64,000 nucleotides of DNA from Flavobacterium sp. LC2016-23 (GCF_009674775.1 NZ_WKKE01000001.1:304675-368674); one strand, 5' to 3'; positions 19,192-28,263 are shown, numbered from the stretch's first letter. Program-made: numbers and translations. Notes: generated by a model not told the origin, from the letters alone.

Positions 19192-19222
19192 CAAAAGTAC
19201 AATTAATTATTTTAAAACCAAA
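19192..19222 (-). promoter_or_regulatory. Promoter of rplM-rpsI with adjoining palindrome
   Basis: On the minus strand TTTG (19219-19222), exactly 19 bases, then TACTTTTG (19192-19199): a perfect match to the Bacteroidota -33/-7 pattern. Directly after it comes the palindrome CATCCCC-6-GGGGATG (19172-19191), which spans the likely transcription start. Confidence 0.8.
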
Positions 19223-19286
19223 TACCTTAAATGATTATTTTAACGGCTGATTTTCAGGAGTTATTTTTTCATCTAAAACAATAAAA

Positions 19287-19320
19287 AAACCATCTTTACA
19301 AAATGAAGTAAAGATGGTTT
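19287..19320 (-). terminator. Terminator after the ferritin-like pair
   Basis: AAACCATCTTTAC pairs with GTAAAGATGGTTT around an 8-base loop. On the minus strand a run of seven T follows. It ends the leftward ferritin-like transcript before the rplM promoter. Confidence 0.85.
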
Positions 19321-19344
19321 GTAAAAGGCTGATAAAAAAATAAT

Positions 19345-20157
19345 TTACACTATAAATATATTGGCTATGTTTACAACTTGTTGTGTAGTAAGTGGTTCGT
19401 CATAAGCTTCAGATCCTGCCGAAGCACCAAATAAGGTTGCGGTATTATATCCTGCCTGCACGGTAACTCCTTCACCATCATAGACAGCTTGTGTCGCTTC
19501 CGGCATTCCGGCACCTCTTTCTGCATTTGAAATCCATCCTTTTAAACCGCGCAGTCTTCGTACTTCAGAAGCGTGACGTGCTTCAACAGAATGTATTTGT
19601 AATGCGGCAGTCAATAAATCCGGAGTCGAAATCAGGTTTGCGGCCTGGCCCTTATAGGCTCTTACACCTGTGTCTTCAAATGCCTGGGCTAATGCTAAAA
19701 ATGTCTGATAATTTCCAAAAGGATCAAAAGCACCGCCCACCGTAAAGTCGAAAGTGGGTTTCGGAACAAAGTTAGCGCTCGAGGTGCCACCTAATCCCGC
19801 AATTAGGAATTTTACGTGATCGGCTTCATGATCGGCTATTTGCTGAAAAACTTTTAAATCACGACCACCATTTTCTGATGCCGGAATTACGCCTGAATCT
19901 AATGCCATCGCATAAAACTCGTTTTCGAGATATTCTAATGTCAGGGCAAATTGCAAAGCTCCGATTGGCGTTGCGGGAGTGGGAGTGATGTCTTGTGCCA
20001 TTGCTTTATTCGCTAATGCTGATAAGCCGAATGGAATGGAGGCGAATGCTAAATTTTTTCCAAGATTTCCAAATTGTGTAAAACTGTCTCTTCTGGAACC
20101 TGTACTGGTCATAATACCTTCATTAGTAAATGACTCTATAAATTTTAATATATTCAT
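19345..20157 (-). CDS. Ferritin-like domain protein, exported
   Basis: A 270-residue protein of the ferritin-like (Ferritin_2/DUF4439-like) group. Residues 20-54 look like a twin-arginine-type leader: SRRDSFTQFG, then a weakly hydrophobic stretch ending in KAMAQ. The mature part has four-helix features with paired Glu/His residues: ALTLEYLENEFYAMAL, IADHEADHVKFLI, ALAQAFEDTGVRAYKG and HSVEARHASEVRRL. These suit a di-iron site, but the activity is unknown. It is 27 bases after its paralogue at 20185, so the two form an operon. Confidence 0.82.
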   Translation of the reverse strand: MNILKFIESFTNEGIMTSTGSRRDSFTQFGNLGKNLAFASIPFGLSALANKAMAQDITPTPATPIGALQFALTLEYLENEFYAMALDSGVIPASENGGRDLKVFQQIADHEADHVKFLIAGLGGTSSANFVPKPTFDFTVGGAFDPFGNYQTFLALAQAFEDTGVRAYKGQAANLISTPDLLTAALQIHSVEARHASEVRRLRGLKGWISNAERGAGMPEATQAVYDGEGVTVQAGYNTATLFGASAGSEAYDEPLTTQQVVNIANIFIV

Positions 20158-20184
20158 AATTTCTAGTTTTAAAGTGCATTAATA

Positions 20185-20931
20185 TTAAGGTAAAAATTTA
20201 GCTGTAAATGGTGTTGTAATAAATCCGCCTGCAATGGCTAATATTTTAGACGGGTCTTTTGCATCATCCAGTCCGGTAGTCATATTTACAATATCATCTC
20301 CTGCAAAATCTTTGGAATTAGGATTAATTAAGCTTCTGATTGCAGAGGCATGTCTGGCTTCTACGGAAACAATTTTTCCGGCTAGTAACAGATAATCAGC
20401 ACTTTTAATTAGTTTGCCCGCACCATTGTAGGCAGCAACACCAGTATCTTCAAGAGCTTTGGCAGTGGCCAGTACATCAGTACGGCTATTAAAGTTTAAT
20501 GCACCGTAATTAAAAGCCAGTGTTGGTAGTAACTGGGAACCCGGATCCGGCAAACCGCCAGTTAAAGCCGTTTTGAAGAAATCTCTGTGCACTACTTCAT
20601 GATGGTATAAATCTGTAAGTACCTGTTTCTCGATTTCGTTAAAAGTGGTATTGAAATTTGAAGCGTTTACAACTTTAGTATAAAAGTCAGCTTCTAGTTG
20701 CTCTAAAGCATATGCATAGGTTAAAACGCCAAAATCTCCGGCGCCTAAGTCAAATTTTCCATTTCTGATTCCCGGTAACATATTGTCTACAACCGGGTCG
20801 TCATTATCATTATCACTACACCCGGCCATAAGTAACCCCGCACTAACAACTGTCAGTCCGCTCAGTTTGAGAAAATTCCTTCTGTTGTTCAATGAAGTGT
20901 CAACCTCCTGAATCCTTACTTCGTTTTTCAT
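20185..20931 (-). CDS. Ferritin-like domain lipoprotein with a twin-arginine leader
   Basis: A 248-residue protein from the ATG at 20931 (a start at 20961 would add ten residues). The leader reads NNRRNFLKLSG, a good twin-arginine motif, followed by a hydrophobic core and the lipobox AGC, so it is probably exported folded and lipid-anchored. The mature part again shows four helices with Glu/His pairs: YALEQLEADFYTKV, YHHEVVHRDFF, KALEDTGVAAYNG and VSVEARHASAIRSL. It is paralogous to the next gene. Folded export fits a metal cofactor loaded in the cytoplasm. Confidence 0.83.
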   Translation of the reverse strand: MKNEVRIQEVDTSLNNRRNFLKLSGLTVVSAGLLMAGCSDNDNDDPVVDNMLPGIRNGKFDLGAGDFGVLTYAYALEQLEADFYTKVVNASNFNTTFNEIEKQVLTDLYHHEVVHRDFFKTALTGGLPDPGSQLLPTLAFNYGALNFNSRTDVLATAKALEDTGVAAYNGAGKLIKSADYLLLAGKIVSVEARHASAIRSLINPNSKDFAGDDIVNMTTGLDDAKDPSKILAIAGGFITTPFTAKFLP

Positions 20932-21405
20932 AATTAAATTTTTTAAGGTTATTAATAGCAAATCATATATTATCGGTACATAAGTATTAACGGAATTTTA
21001 AAAAGCATGGTTTTAGGTTTTTGTTTTTTTTAACACTCATTTCCTACTTAAAGGTAGATTATTTTTTTTGTAATAAAATTCTCTTTTAATTATTATAAAC
21101 TTCTGATAATCTGTACGAATTTATTTTTTTTTACTCTTTTTCATCACTTTTATTTAAAATAAAAGTGCGTGAATGCTTATAATTTACAGGTATTAATGTA
21201 AGATTTTTTATAATTATTTTTTTTGGAATTTATGGTTTTATTTTAACATAAATATTTCCAATAAGTAGGTTTTTACTTTATAAATTAAAGTTGATTATGT
21301 TTGTTTTTTTTAAAGAAACGATCAATTTTTGATATTTTTTTTTAAAATAATTATAAAATAAGAGATGAATCAACTTTAATAATTTAACTCAGCTTTTACT
21401 TTGAT
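20932..21405. other. AT-rich intergenic region without a gene
   Basis: About 470 bases between the divergent ferritin-like and LacI genes. It is very AT-rich with many T-runs. No convincing open frame, RNA gene or leftward TAnnTTTG box is seen. Confidence 0.6.
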
Positions 21406-21438
21406 TTTGTTGTAATTTCACTAATTCTACTATATTTG
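21406..21438 (+). promoter_or_regulatory. Promoter of the LacI-type regulator gene
   Basis: TATATTTG (21431-21438) matches TAnnTTTG and lies 25 bases before the ATG; TTTG at 21406-21409 is a plausible -33 box with a 21-base spacer. Confidence 0.6.
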
Positions 21439-21463
21439 TACTAATTCCATAAATTATGATAGA

Positions 21464-22489
21464 ATGAAAGCTAAAGCAACTTTAAAACAAATCGCGAAAG
21501 AACTTAATGTTTCTGTATCAACAGTTTCTAAAGCGCTTAATGATAGCCCTGAAATTAGTGAGCAAACCAAAATCAAAATTAAAGAGTATGCTAAACTAAA
21601 AAATTACAAACCAAATGTTATTGGTCTGAATTTGAAGAATCGTAAAACAAAAACCATTGGAGTTATTATACCTAATATACTAAACTCATTTTTTGCGAAG
21701 GTTTTTAGCGGTATCGAAAAAGTAGCGGACAAAAAAGGATATAACGTAATTACCTGTATTTCGAATGAATCTCTGGAAAAAGAAATTCATACACTTGAAA
21801 TGCTTAGTAACGGAACTATTGACGGTTTTATATTGTCAGTTTCTGAAGAAGCGCAGAAACTACAGGAATACAATCATTTTTCAGCAATTATAAATGACGG
21901 AACTCCTATTGTAATGTTTGACAGAATTGCCGATGAAGTAGAATGTGACAAAGTGGTGGTTGATGATTTTGATTCGGCTTTGAATTCTACTCAGCATTTA
22001 ATTAATTTAGGATGCAAAAATATCGCCCTGATTTCTTCTGTAGACAATTTAAGTGTTGGAAAACTAAGAGCTGATGGCTATCTGAAAGCTTTAAAAGACA
22101 ACAACATTCCGGTAAATGAAAAAATCATTCTTCGTACTGATTCTGAAGACGACATGAAAGCTAAAATTGATTCCATTTTTGATAATAAAATTGATGCGAT
22201 TTTTGCTTTGGATGAAAATGATTCAGTAGCTGCTTTAAGAGTGAGTCTGAAAAAAGGATTCAGAGTTCCGGAAGATATTTCAATAATTGGTTTTGCAGAT
22301 GGAATCCTGGCTTCAAGACGCCTGTCACCAAGTTTAACCACAGTAAGTCAGCACGGAATAGAGATTGGCGAAGTTGCGGCCAAAAGGTTAATCAAGAGAC
22401 TCGAAGAAAACGAAGAAGAAACCTCTGATTATGAAACAATTGTTATAAAAACAGTACTGAAAGAACGGGAGTCAACTCGTAAAGTATAG
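21464..22489 (+). CDS. LacI family transcriptional regulator
   Basis: A 341-residue repressor-type regulator. The N-terminal helix-turn-helix is clear: TLKQIAKELNVSVSTVSKAL, then the hinge helix region YKPNVIGLNLKNRKT. From residue 60 on there is a periplasmic-binding-protein-like effector domain (TKTIGVIIPNILNSFFAKV, VMFDRI, DISIIGFADG). Such regulators usually sense a sugar or related metabolite. No catabolic gene lies beside it, so its target is not visible here. Confidence 0.93.
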   Translation: MKAKATLKQIAKELNVSVSTVSKALNDSPEISEQTKIKIKEYAKLKNYKPNVIGLNLKNRKTKTIGVIIPNILNSFFAKVFSGIEKVADKKGYNVITCISNESLEKEIHTLEMLSNGTIDGFILSVSEEAQKLQEYNHFSAIINDGTPIVMFDRIADEVECDKVVVDDFDSALNSTQHLINLGCKNIALISSVDNLSVGKLRADGYLKALKDNNIPVNEKIILRTDSEDDMKAKIDSIFDNKIDAIFALDENDSVAALRVSLKKGFRVPEDISIIGFADGILASRRLSPSLTTVSQHGIEIGEVAAKRLIKRLEENEEETSDYETIVIKTVLKERESTRKV

Positions 22490-22509
22490 TTTAAAAAAGA
22501 GATAAATAA

Positions 22510-22541
22510 AAAAAGACTGTCCCGAAAAGGACAGTCTTTTT
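22510..22541. terminator. Terminator after the LacI-type gene
   Basis: AAAAGACTGTCC pairs with GGACAGTCTTTT around a 6-base loop and a long T-run follows. The A-run on the other side allows function for leftward transcription too. Confidence 0.9.
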
Positions 22542-22550
22542 TTTTATTTG

Positions 22551-22639
22551 TGTCATTTCGACGAAGGAGAAATCACATAAAGTGAAGACGTACAGTTTGT
22601 CGTTCTCGGGATTTGGTTTCTCATCCGTCAGAAATGACA
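22551..22639. repeat. TGTCATTTCGAC-type inverted repeat
   Basis: TGTCATTTC at 22551-22559 is complemented by GAAATGACA at 22631-22639, and the inner words CGACGAAGGAGAAATC and GGTTTCTCATCCGTC pair in part. A related CTTTCGACCGAAGGGAGAAG word stands alone near 2281-2301. It looks like a dispersed element; no coding potential. Confidence 0.65.
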
Positions 22640-22670
22640 AGATTGCAGAAATCTACACTCTAAAATGAAA

Positions 22671-25508
22671 TTAATGCGCTTCCAGCCAGTCTTTACCCAT
22701 ACCTAATTCCACTTCTAACGGAACGGCCATTTTAAAAGCATTTTCCATTTCGTGTTTGATCATGGGCTGGATTTTTTCGAGTTCATCGTTGTGAACGTCG
22801 AACACAAGCTCATCATGTACCTGAAGCAGCATTTTAGATTTCCAGTTTTCTTCTTTTAATTTTTTATGAATGTTGATCATGGCAATTTTAATGACATCAG
22901 CAGCACTTCCCTGAATAGGCGCATTTACGGCATTTCGTTCAGCAGCACTTCTCACCACTGCATTTGCAGAATTGATATCTTTCAGATAACGACGACGTCC
23001 CAAAATGGTTTGAACATATCCTTTTTCGCGGGCGAACTCAATTTGTTCTGAAATATAAGATTTCAGTCTCGGGTAGGTCTTGTAATACGCTTCAATCAAA
23101 GCGGCACTTTCACTTCTGGATAATGAAGTCTGGTTACTTAGTCCAAAAGCCGAAACGCCATAGATAATTCCGAAGTTTACGGTTTTGGCATTGCTTCTTT
23201 GTTCGCGGGAAACTTCCTCTAACGGAACATCAAACACTTTTGCGGCAGTTGCTTTGTGAATGTCTTCTCCGTTTTGGAAGGCAGCAATCATATTTTCTTC
23301 TCCGCTGAGAGCCGCAATAATTCGCAATTCAATTTGAGAGTAATCGGCAGAGATCAGCGTATGATTTTCATCTCTTGCGACAAAAGCTTTACGAATCTGA
23401 CGGCCTCTTTCGGTACGGATCGGAATATTCTGCAGGTTCGGATTATTAGAACTCAAACGTCCCGTTGCGGCCACGGTTTGCATATAATCGGTATGAACAC
23501 GTAAGGTTTTTTTGTCTACCTGTTCCGGTAAAGCCAGAATATAAGTGCTCTGTAACTTTACCATCTGACGCCAGTCGAGAATTTCTTTTACAATCGGATT
23601 GTCATTGGCTAAATACGTTAAAACTTCTTCGCCGGTAGCGTACTGACCTGTTTTGGTTTTCTTTTGCTTGGCGCCGCCTATTTTCATTTTATCAAATAAG
23701 ATATCGCCCAATTGTTTTGGTGAGGCCAGATTAAATTTCTCGCCCGCAGTTTCGTATATTTTTTGCTCCAGAGATTTAATTTCAACATCCATTTCTTTAG
23801 ACATGGCACTTAAAAATTCCACATCCAGACGGATTCCTTCGGTTTCCATTGCAGCCAGAACACTTACTAACGGAATTTCGATTTCATCAAATAACTTTTT
23901 AGTTTCGGTTTTATCTAATTCTGCTGTAAAAATTTCTTTTAACTGCAAAGTGATATCGGCATCTTCAGCGGCATATTCTTTGATTTCTTCAAGCGCAACA
24001 TCACGCATCGAAATTTGATTTTTACCTTTTTTACCAATTAAGGTTTCAATTGATTTTGGTGAATACTTCAAATACGTTTCCGCTAAAATATCCATATTAT
24101 GACGCATATCCGGGTTAATCAGATAGTGTGCAATCATAGTGTCAAAAAGTTTTCCTTTTACAGTAACGCCATAATTAGAAAGGATTTTCAAGTCATATTT
24201 TAAATTCTGACCAATTTTTTCGATATTTTCATTTTCAAAAAACGGAATAAATTTGTCTATCAAAGTTTGCGCTTCTTCCTGGCTTTCCGGAAACGGAACA
24301 TAATATCCTTTTCCTTTTTCATAAGAAAATGAAATACCAACCAATTCAGCATGTAAAGCATCTAAGCCTGTAGTTTCGGTATCGAAACAAACTGAAGACT
24401 GTTTTTGTAAATTTTGCAGCAATAATTTTATACCCAAATCGCCTTCAACAGCCTGATAGGAGTGAGGGGTATTGTCTAATGTCGTGTAAAAAGAAGTTCT
24501 CGCGGTTTCGGGGTTTTCATCTGACGTTGCACTTCCAAAAAGATCAAACTGATCCTCGTTTTTAGGTTGTGGTTTTTTGTATAATTTGGCATCAGGTACT
24601 TCATTTGTAGTTGGAGCACCTCCTGTTTTAAACAAATTGTCAAACTGTTCCGCCATTCTTCTGAATTCCAGTTCCTGAAAAATAGCATCTGTTTTTTCAA
24701 TATCCGGACGGGTTAATTCGTAATCCGTTTCATTAAAAACAACATCGCAATCTATAATAATAGTAGCCAGTTTTTTAGAAAGTATTCCTTTCTCTTTATT
24801 GGCTTCAATGTTTTCTTTCATTTTTCCTTTCAGCAAATGCGTATTGGCCAAAAGGTTCTCCATTGATCCGAATTCTTTCAGGAATTTCTTTGCGGTAACT
24901 TCTCCAACACCGGGCAGTCCCGGAATATTATCGACAGCATCACCCATCATTCCAAGGAAATCAATTACCTGCTCGGGTCTCTCAATTTCAAACTTGGCTA
25001 AAACTTCAGGTACACCCCAGATTTCAATTCCGTTCCCCATACGGGCCGGTTTGTACATGAAAATATTTTCAGAAACCAATTGTGCAAAATCCTTATCGGG
25101 TGTGACCATAAAGACTTTGTAATTTTGTTTCTCAGCTTGTTTTGCAATGGTACCAATTAAATCATCGGCCTCACAGCCATTGGCTTCAATAATTGGAATG
25201 TGCATAGCATTTAATAAGCTCTGAATATAGGGAACGGCAATTTTTATAGCTTCAGGAGTTTCGTCACGGTTGGCTTTATATTCGGTATACATTTCTGTTC
25301 GCACATGACTTCCGCCTTTGTCAAAAGCTACCGCCAAATGATCCGGTTTTTCTCTTTTGATGACATCCAGCAGGGAATTCATAAAGCCCATAATGGCAGA
25401 TGTATCCATTCCTTTGGAGTTAATTCTCGGATTTTTTATGAAAGCGTAATAACCACGGAATATGAGCGCATAAGCATCAAGAAGAAAAAGACGTTTTTGA
25501 GTTGACAT
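22671..25508 (-). CDS. polA: DNA polymerase I
   Basis: A 945-residue three-domain polymerase for Okazaki fragment processing and repair. Residues about 1-290 are the 5'-3' exonuclease (LFLLDAYALIFRGYYAF, MVTPDKDFAQLV, GLPGVGEVTAKK). Residues about 350-520 are the 3'-5' exonuclease, and its acidic residues are kept (FDTETTGLD, AAEDADITLQL), so proofreading is expected. The rest is the polymerase domain (SADYSQIELRIIAALS, YGVSAFGL, and the catalytic LLQVHDELVFDVH near the C-terminus). It has no close operon partner. Confidence 0.98.
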   Translation of the reverse strand: MSTQKRLFLLDAYALIFRGYYAFIKNPRINSKGMDTSAIMGFMNSLLDVIKREKPDHLAVAFDKGGSHVRTEMYTEYKANRDETPEAIKIAVPYIQSLLNAMHIPIIEANGCEADDLIGTIAKQAEKQNYKVFMVTPDKDFAQLVSENIFMYKPARMGNGIEIWGVPEVLAKFEIERPEQVIDFLGMMGDAVDNIPGLPGVGEVTAKKFLKEFGSMENLLANTHLLKGKMKENIEANKEKGILSKKLATIIIDCDVVFNETDYELTRPDIEKTDAIFQELEFRRMAEQFDNLFKTGGAPTTNEVPDAKLYKKPQPKNEDQFDLFGSATSDENPETARTSFYTTLDNTPHSYQAVEGDLGIKLLLQNLQKQSSVCFDTETTGLDALHAELVGISFSYEKGKGYYVPFPESQEEAQTLIDKFIPFFENENIEKIGQNLKYDLKILSNYGVTVKGKLFDTMIAHYLINPDMRHNMDILAETYLKYSPKSIETLIGKKGKNQISMRDVALEEIKEYAAEDADITLQLKEIFTAELDKTETKKLFDEIEIPLVSVLAAMETEGIRLDVEFLSAMSKEMDVEIKSLEQKIYETAGEKFNLASPKQLGDILFDKMKIGGAKQKKTKTGQYATGEEVLTYLANDNPIVKEILDWRQMVKLQSTYILALPEQVDKKTLRVHTDYMQTVAATGRLSSNNPNLQNIPIRTERGRQIRKAFVARDENHTLISADYSQIELRIIAALSGEENMIAAFQNGEDIHKATAAKVFDVPLEEVSREQRSNAKTVNFGIIYGVSAFGLSNQTSLSRSESAALIEAYYKTYPRLKSYISEQIEFAREKGYVQTILGRRRYLKDINSANAVVRSAAERNAVNAPIQGSAADVIKIAMINIHKKLKEENWKSKMLLQVHDELVFDVHNDELEKIQPMIKHEMENAFKMAVPLEVELGMGKDWLEAH

Positions 25509-25579
25509 AAAAAAAAATATTAGTCTGTAAAAATAATCAATTGGGTCCTCAAAAATCAGACTAACAAGATTTTTTTTTA

Positions 25580-25683
25580 ACCATGTAAGTTATGTGAGTT
25601 CATTTAAGCTTTATGAATAGGCGTAATGTTTAAACACACTGCATTACACCTTTACTTAAATGAACTTATATTACTTATATGGT
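25580..25683. repeat. 104-base inverted repeat (MITE-like)
   Basis: The left arm, starting ACCATGTAAG, and the right arm, ending CTTATATGGT, are 29-base complements with four mismatches. Inner words GGCGTAATG and CATTACACC also pair. It lies in the 315-base gap between polA and the first Lys/Ala-rich peptide gene, which otherwise holds only that gene's promoter. No transposase is present. Confidence 0.75.
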
Positions 25684-25745
25684 AGAAATGCATCAAAAAT
25701 CCCTGCTAAGTTAATCTGAAGTTAAAATTTCTAAACTGGCCGGTT

Positions 25746-25781
25746 TCTTCATTTGGTCTTCATTTTACAGAGGTAAATTTG
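25746..25781 (+). promoter_or_regulatory. Direct-repeat operator and promoter of the first Lys/Ala-rich peptide gene
   Basis: TCTTCATTT occurs at 25746-25754 and again at 25757-25765, a period of 11 bases. Eight bases later comes TAAATTTG (25774-25781), a -7 box. No canonical -33 box is seen; the repeats cover that position, as expected for activation by an OmpR-family regulator. The same layout stands at 28264-28300. Confidence 0.75.
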
Positions 25782-25823
25782 ATCTGTAATTAAAAAGGTT
25801 ATTAATTTTAAATTGTAGAAATC

Positions 25824-26039
25824 ATGAGAAATTTTTTAATGTTACTCGTAGCAGTTTTAGGAACTACAGCAATGGTTAATGCATTTCCGCCTGTAAAAGT
25901 TGGTCCTGTAAAAGAAGTTAAAGCAACTCCGGTAAAAGAAGTTAAAGCTACAAAACATCCGAGAAAAAAAGCTGAGAAAAAAGCAAAATCTGAGAAAAAA
26001 GAAGCTGCAAAATCAGAAGCCTCTGCTATGAAAAAATAA
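25824..26039 (+). CDS. Lys/Ala-rich exported small protein, copy 1
   Basis: A 71-residue protein. MRNFLMLLVAVLGTTAMVNA is a signal peptide with an Ala-x-Ala cleavage site, leaving a mature chain of about 51 residues that is rich in Lys, Ala, Glu and Val. It has a repeated VKEVKAT unit and no Cys or aromatic residues beyond one Phe, so it is probably disordered and strongly basic in the periplasm. It is paralogous to the protein at 28345 and lies beside a two-component system. It recalls E. coli acid-shock protein Asr in composition only; function is unknown. Confidence 0.8.
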   Translation: MRNFLMLLVAVLGTTAMVNAFPPVKVGPVKEVKATPVKEVKATKHPRKKAEKKAKSEKKEAAKSEASAMKK

Positions 26040-26105
26040 AGGTTGTTTTTGTTTTGCTTTCGAAGGATTGTAAGGGGAGCAAAACAGAAAGGATAATTAT
26101 GGAGA

Positions 26106-26136
26106 AAGCTGATAAAGAAATTTATCAGCTTTTTTT
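26106..26136 (+). terminator. Terminator after Lys/Ala-rich copy 1
   Basis: AAGCTGATAAA pairs with TTTATCAGCTT around GAAA, followed by seven T. The hairpin after copy 2 at 28611 is clearly related in sequence. Confidence 0.88.
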
Positions 26137-26214
26137 GATTCGTTAATTTTTTAATAATAGGCAACAAGGCTTTTTATAATTGCTTAATTTTAGTTGCGCT
26201 TAGAATTTGTGTCT

Positions 26215-26889
26215 ATGAATATTTTAATTGTTGAAGATAATAAGGAGCTTGCTGCAGAAGTGTATGATTTTTTATGCAATACAGGTTATGTGTGCAAGAT
26301 AACCCACAATTGCAGTGATGCTTTAGAAGAGGTAAACAGTAATGATTATGATGCTATGCTGCTCGATCTTGGGCTGCCCGATGGCGATGGCTTTGAGGTT
26401 TTGAAGGCCGTTCGCAAAACCAAATCAAAAATGGCTGTGATTGTCATTACGGCTCGTGGCGAATTAGACGACAGAATCAATGGTTTGCATCTTGGTGCAG
26501 ATGATTATCTGACAAAACCTTTTGCCTTAACGGAACTGAGTGCCCGCCTGTTTGCGGTTATTCGCAGAATGCATGGGTTTACTTTAAATGACTTAGTGGT
26601 TCATGGTTTTTCCCTGCAATTGCAGGACTATAAAGTGAGCTACAATGATATTCCGGTTAATCTGACCAAAAAAGAGTTTGATATTTTTCAGTATTTGGTG
26701 CTGAATAAAAATCGGGTGATTACAAGGCTGCAATTAACAGAGCACATTTGGGGAGATATTCTCGAAGTTAACTCAGACTCTAATTTTATAGATGTTCATG
26801 TTCGGAACCTTCGAAAAAAATTGGATAAACATACCGATATCAGCTGGTTTGAAACAGTCCGAAATGTTGGCTATCGAATTAACGAGTAA
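26215..26889 (+). CDS. OmpR-family response regulator
   Basis: A 224-residue regulator. Residues 1-115 are a receiver domain (MNILIVEDNKEL; phospho-acceptor Asp51 in LLDLGLPDGDG; VITARGELDDRI; Lys in YLTKPFAL). Residues about 125-224 are a winged-helix DNA-binding domain (VNLTKKEFDIFQYLVLNKNRV, DVHVRNLRKKLD, VRNVGYRI). The ATG at 26215 is preferred to the TTG at 26194 because MNILIVED is the normal beginning. It is 10 bases before its kinase gene. Its likely targets are the two flanking Lys/Ala-rich genes, whose promoters share tandem repeats. Confidence 0.95.
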   Translation: MNILIVEDNKELAAEVYDFLCNTGYVCKITHNCSDALEEVNSNDYDAMLLDLGLPDGDGFEVLKAVRKTKSKMAVIVITARGELDDRINGLHLGADDYLTKPFALTELSARLFAVIRRMHGFTLNDLVVHGFSLQLQDYKVSYNDIPVNLTKKEFDIFQYLVLNKNRVITRLQLTEHIWGDILEVNSDSNFIDVHVRNLRKKLDKHTDISWFETVRNVGYRINE

Positions 26890-26899
26890 ATAAGATACT

Positions 26900-28234
26900 G
26901 TGAAGATAAAACACCAATTGGCAATTTTTAATGCGCTGACAAGATTGCTGGTAATTTTGGTTTTGTGGTTAATGCTGCCCATTTTGGCCGAAAATGTAGT
27001 TTACAGCCATATCAATAATGGATTGCTTGAAAAAAAGAAAAAATTTATTGACCACTTAAATCAGGATGAGATTAATGATTTTATCGAAAATCCCAGTGAT
27101 TCGACCGAAACCTATTCCCAATTTTCTACGCTGCACAGTGAGTTTCTGGTACTTTCAAAAGTTCCGGTTAAGCCCCATCAAAAAGAAACTACTTTTAGTA
27201 ATGATTATCGCATTATTGAAGGAGAACAGAATGAGTACCGAATTCTACGATATCATTTCACCTATGAAAAAGAAGGATACCAACTCGAAATCGGAAGTGA
27301 TATTAGCGAAGTAAACGATCTCACCTTTATCATTCGTCTGTTTATTATTATTGTTTTGGTGATTATACTTCTTGTTACATTCCTGGCGGATACGTTTTAT
27401 ATTGAATATCTGCTAAAACCTTTTTATAAAATTATTGATACTAAAATCCGGCGTGTCAATGAACCCGAAACTTTCGATCACACACCAATAAAAGCAAAGT
27501 CACGAGATTTCAGAGAGCTTGATTTGGTTTTGAATCAGATGATGGATCGTATTGGGGAACTTTTTAAAAAAGAAAAACAATTTATCTCCAATGTTTCCCA
27601 CGAACTTCTTACGCCCATTGCTTTGCTCAAAAATAAGCTGGAAAATTTATTGCAGAATGATTCCCTGAATGATACTGCGGTGGATAAAATCGCGAGTTCT
27701 CTGAAGACATTGGACATGCTGAAAAAAATCATCAATAACCTGCTGTTGATTTCCCGAATCGAAAACAATCAGTATACAACCGAGGAAGAGGTTCATTTCT
27801 ATGAAATCATAACAGACATGCAGGAAGATCTTCAGGACAGGATCGAAGATAAAGAGATCGAATTTTCGAATACAATGGAACATGATTTTAGTTTTAAGGG
27901 AAATAAAACGCTAATTCATATTCTCATTTATAATCTGATTACAAATGCAATTAAATACAATCATCAAAAAGGAAAAATTACGATTGCTGACGGATTCTTA
28001 AACCGACACTATTTTATTGCTATCGAAGATTCAGGAATCGGGATGGATCCTTCGCAAATCGAAAAGATATTCAGCCGTTTCGCCCGAATCAATTCAGATC
28101 AGGACGGGCAAGGCTTGGGACTTGCTATTGCAGACAGCATTGCTAATTTTCATCATATAGAAATTAAAGTGACCTCGGGAATTAACCAGGGAACAACATT
28201 CATGCTTTTGTTCCCTGAAACGGCAAAAACTTAA
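26900..28234 (+). CDS. Sensor histidine kinase, partner of the regulator at 26215
   Basis: A 444-residue membrane kinase starting at GTG. A first membrane segment at about residues 12-32 and a second at about 142-165 enclose a periplasmic sensor of about 110 residues that is rich in charged residues. The H-box is SNVSHELLTPIALLKNKLEN with His234. The ATPase domain has the N-box LITNAIKYN, the G1 box EDSGIGMD, and GQGLGLAIADS. The gene directly follows the regulator, so they form a pair. The signal is not evident. Confidence 0.94.
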   Translation: MKIKHQLAIFNALTRLLVILVLWLMLPILAENVVYSHINNGLLEKKKKFIDHLNQDEINDFIENPSDSTETYSQFSTLHSEFLVLSKVPVKPHQKETTFSNDYRIIEGEQNEYRILRYHFTYEKEGYQLEIGSDISEVNDLTFIIRLFIIIVLVIILLVTFLADTFYIEYLLKPFYKIIDTKIRRVNEPETFDHTPIKAKSRDFRELDLVLNQMMDRIGELFKKEKQFISNVSHELLTPIALLKNKLENLLQNDSLNDTAVDKIASSLKTLDMLKKIINNLLLISRIENNQYTTEEEVHFYEIITDMQEDLQDRIEDKEIEFSNTMEHDFSFKGNKTLIHILIYNLITNAIKYNHQKGKITIADGFLNRHYFIAIEDSGIGMDPSQIEKIFSRFARINSDQDGQGLGLAIADSIANFHHIEIKVTSGINQGTTFMLLFPETAKT

Positions 28235-28263
28235 ATTAAAGTTAATTTTTTTTAACACAACAA

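Noticed and set aside
25808..26167. A 119-codon antisense frame over the first Lys/Ala-rich gene
   Set aside because: It has a Phe/Ala-rich composition caused by the Lys codons on the other strand and spans the terminator; the sense gene has a signal peptide and an operator.
26194..26214. TTG start for the response regulator
   Set aside because: MNILIVED at 26215 is the standard receiver-domain beginning, and the extra seven residues have no family support.
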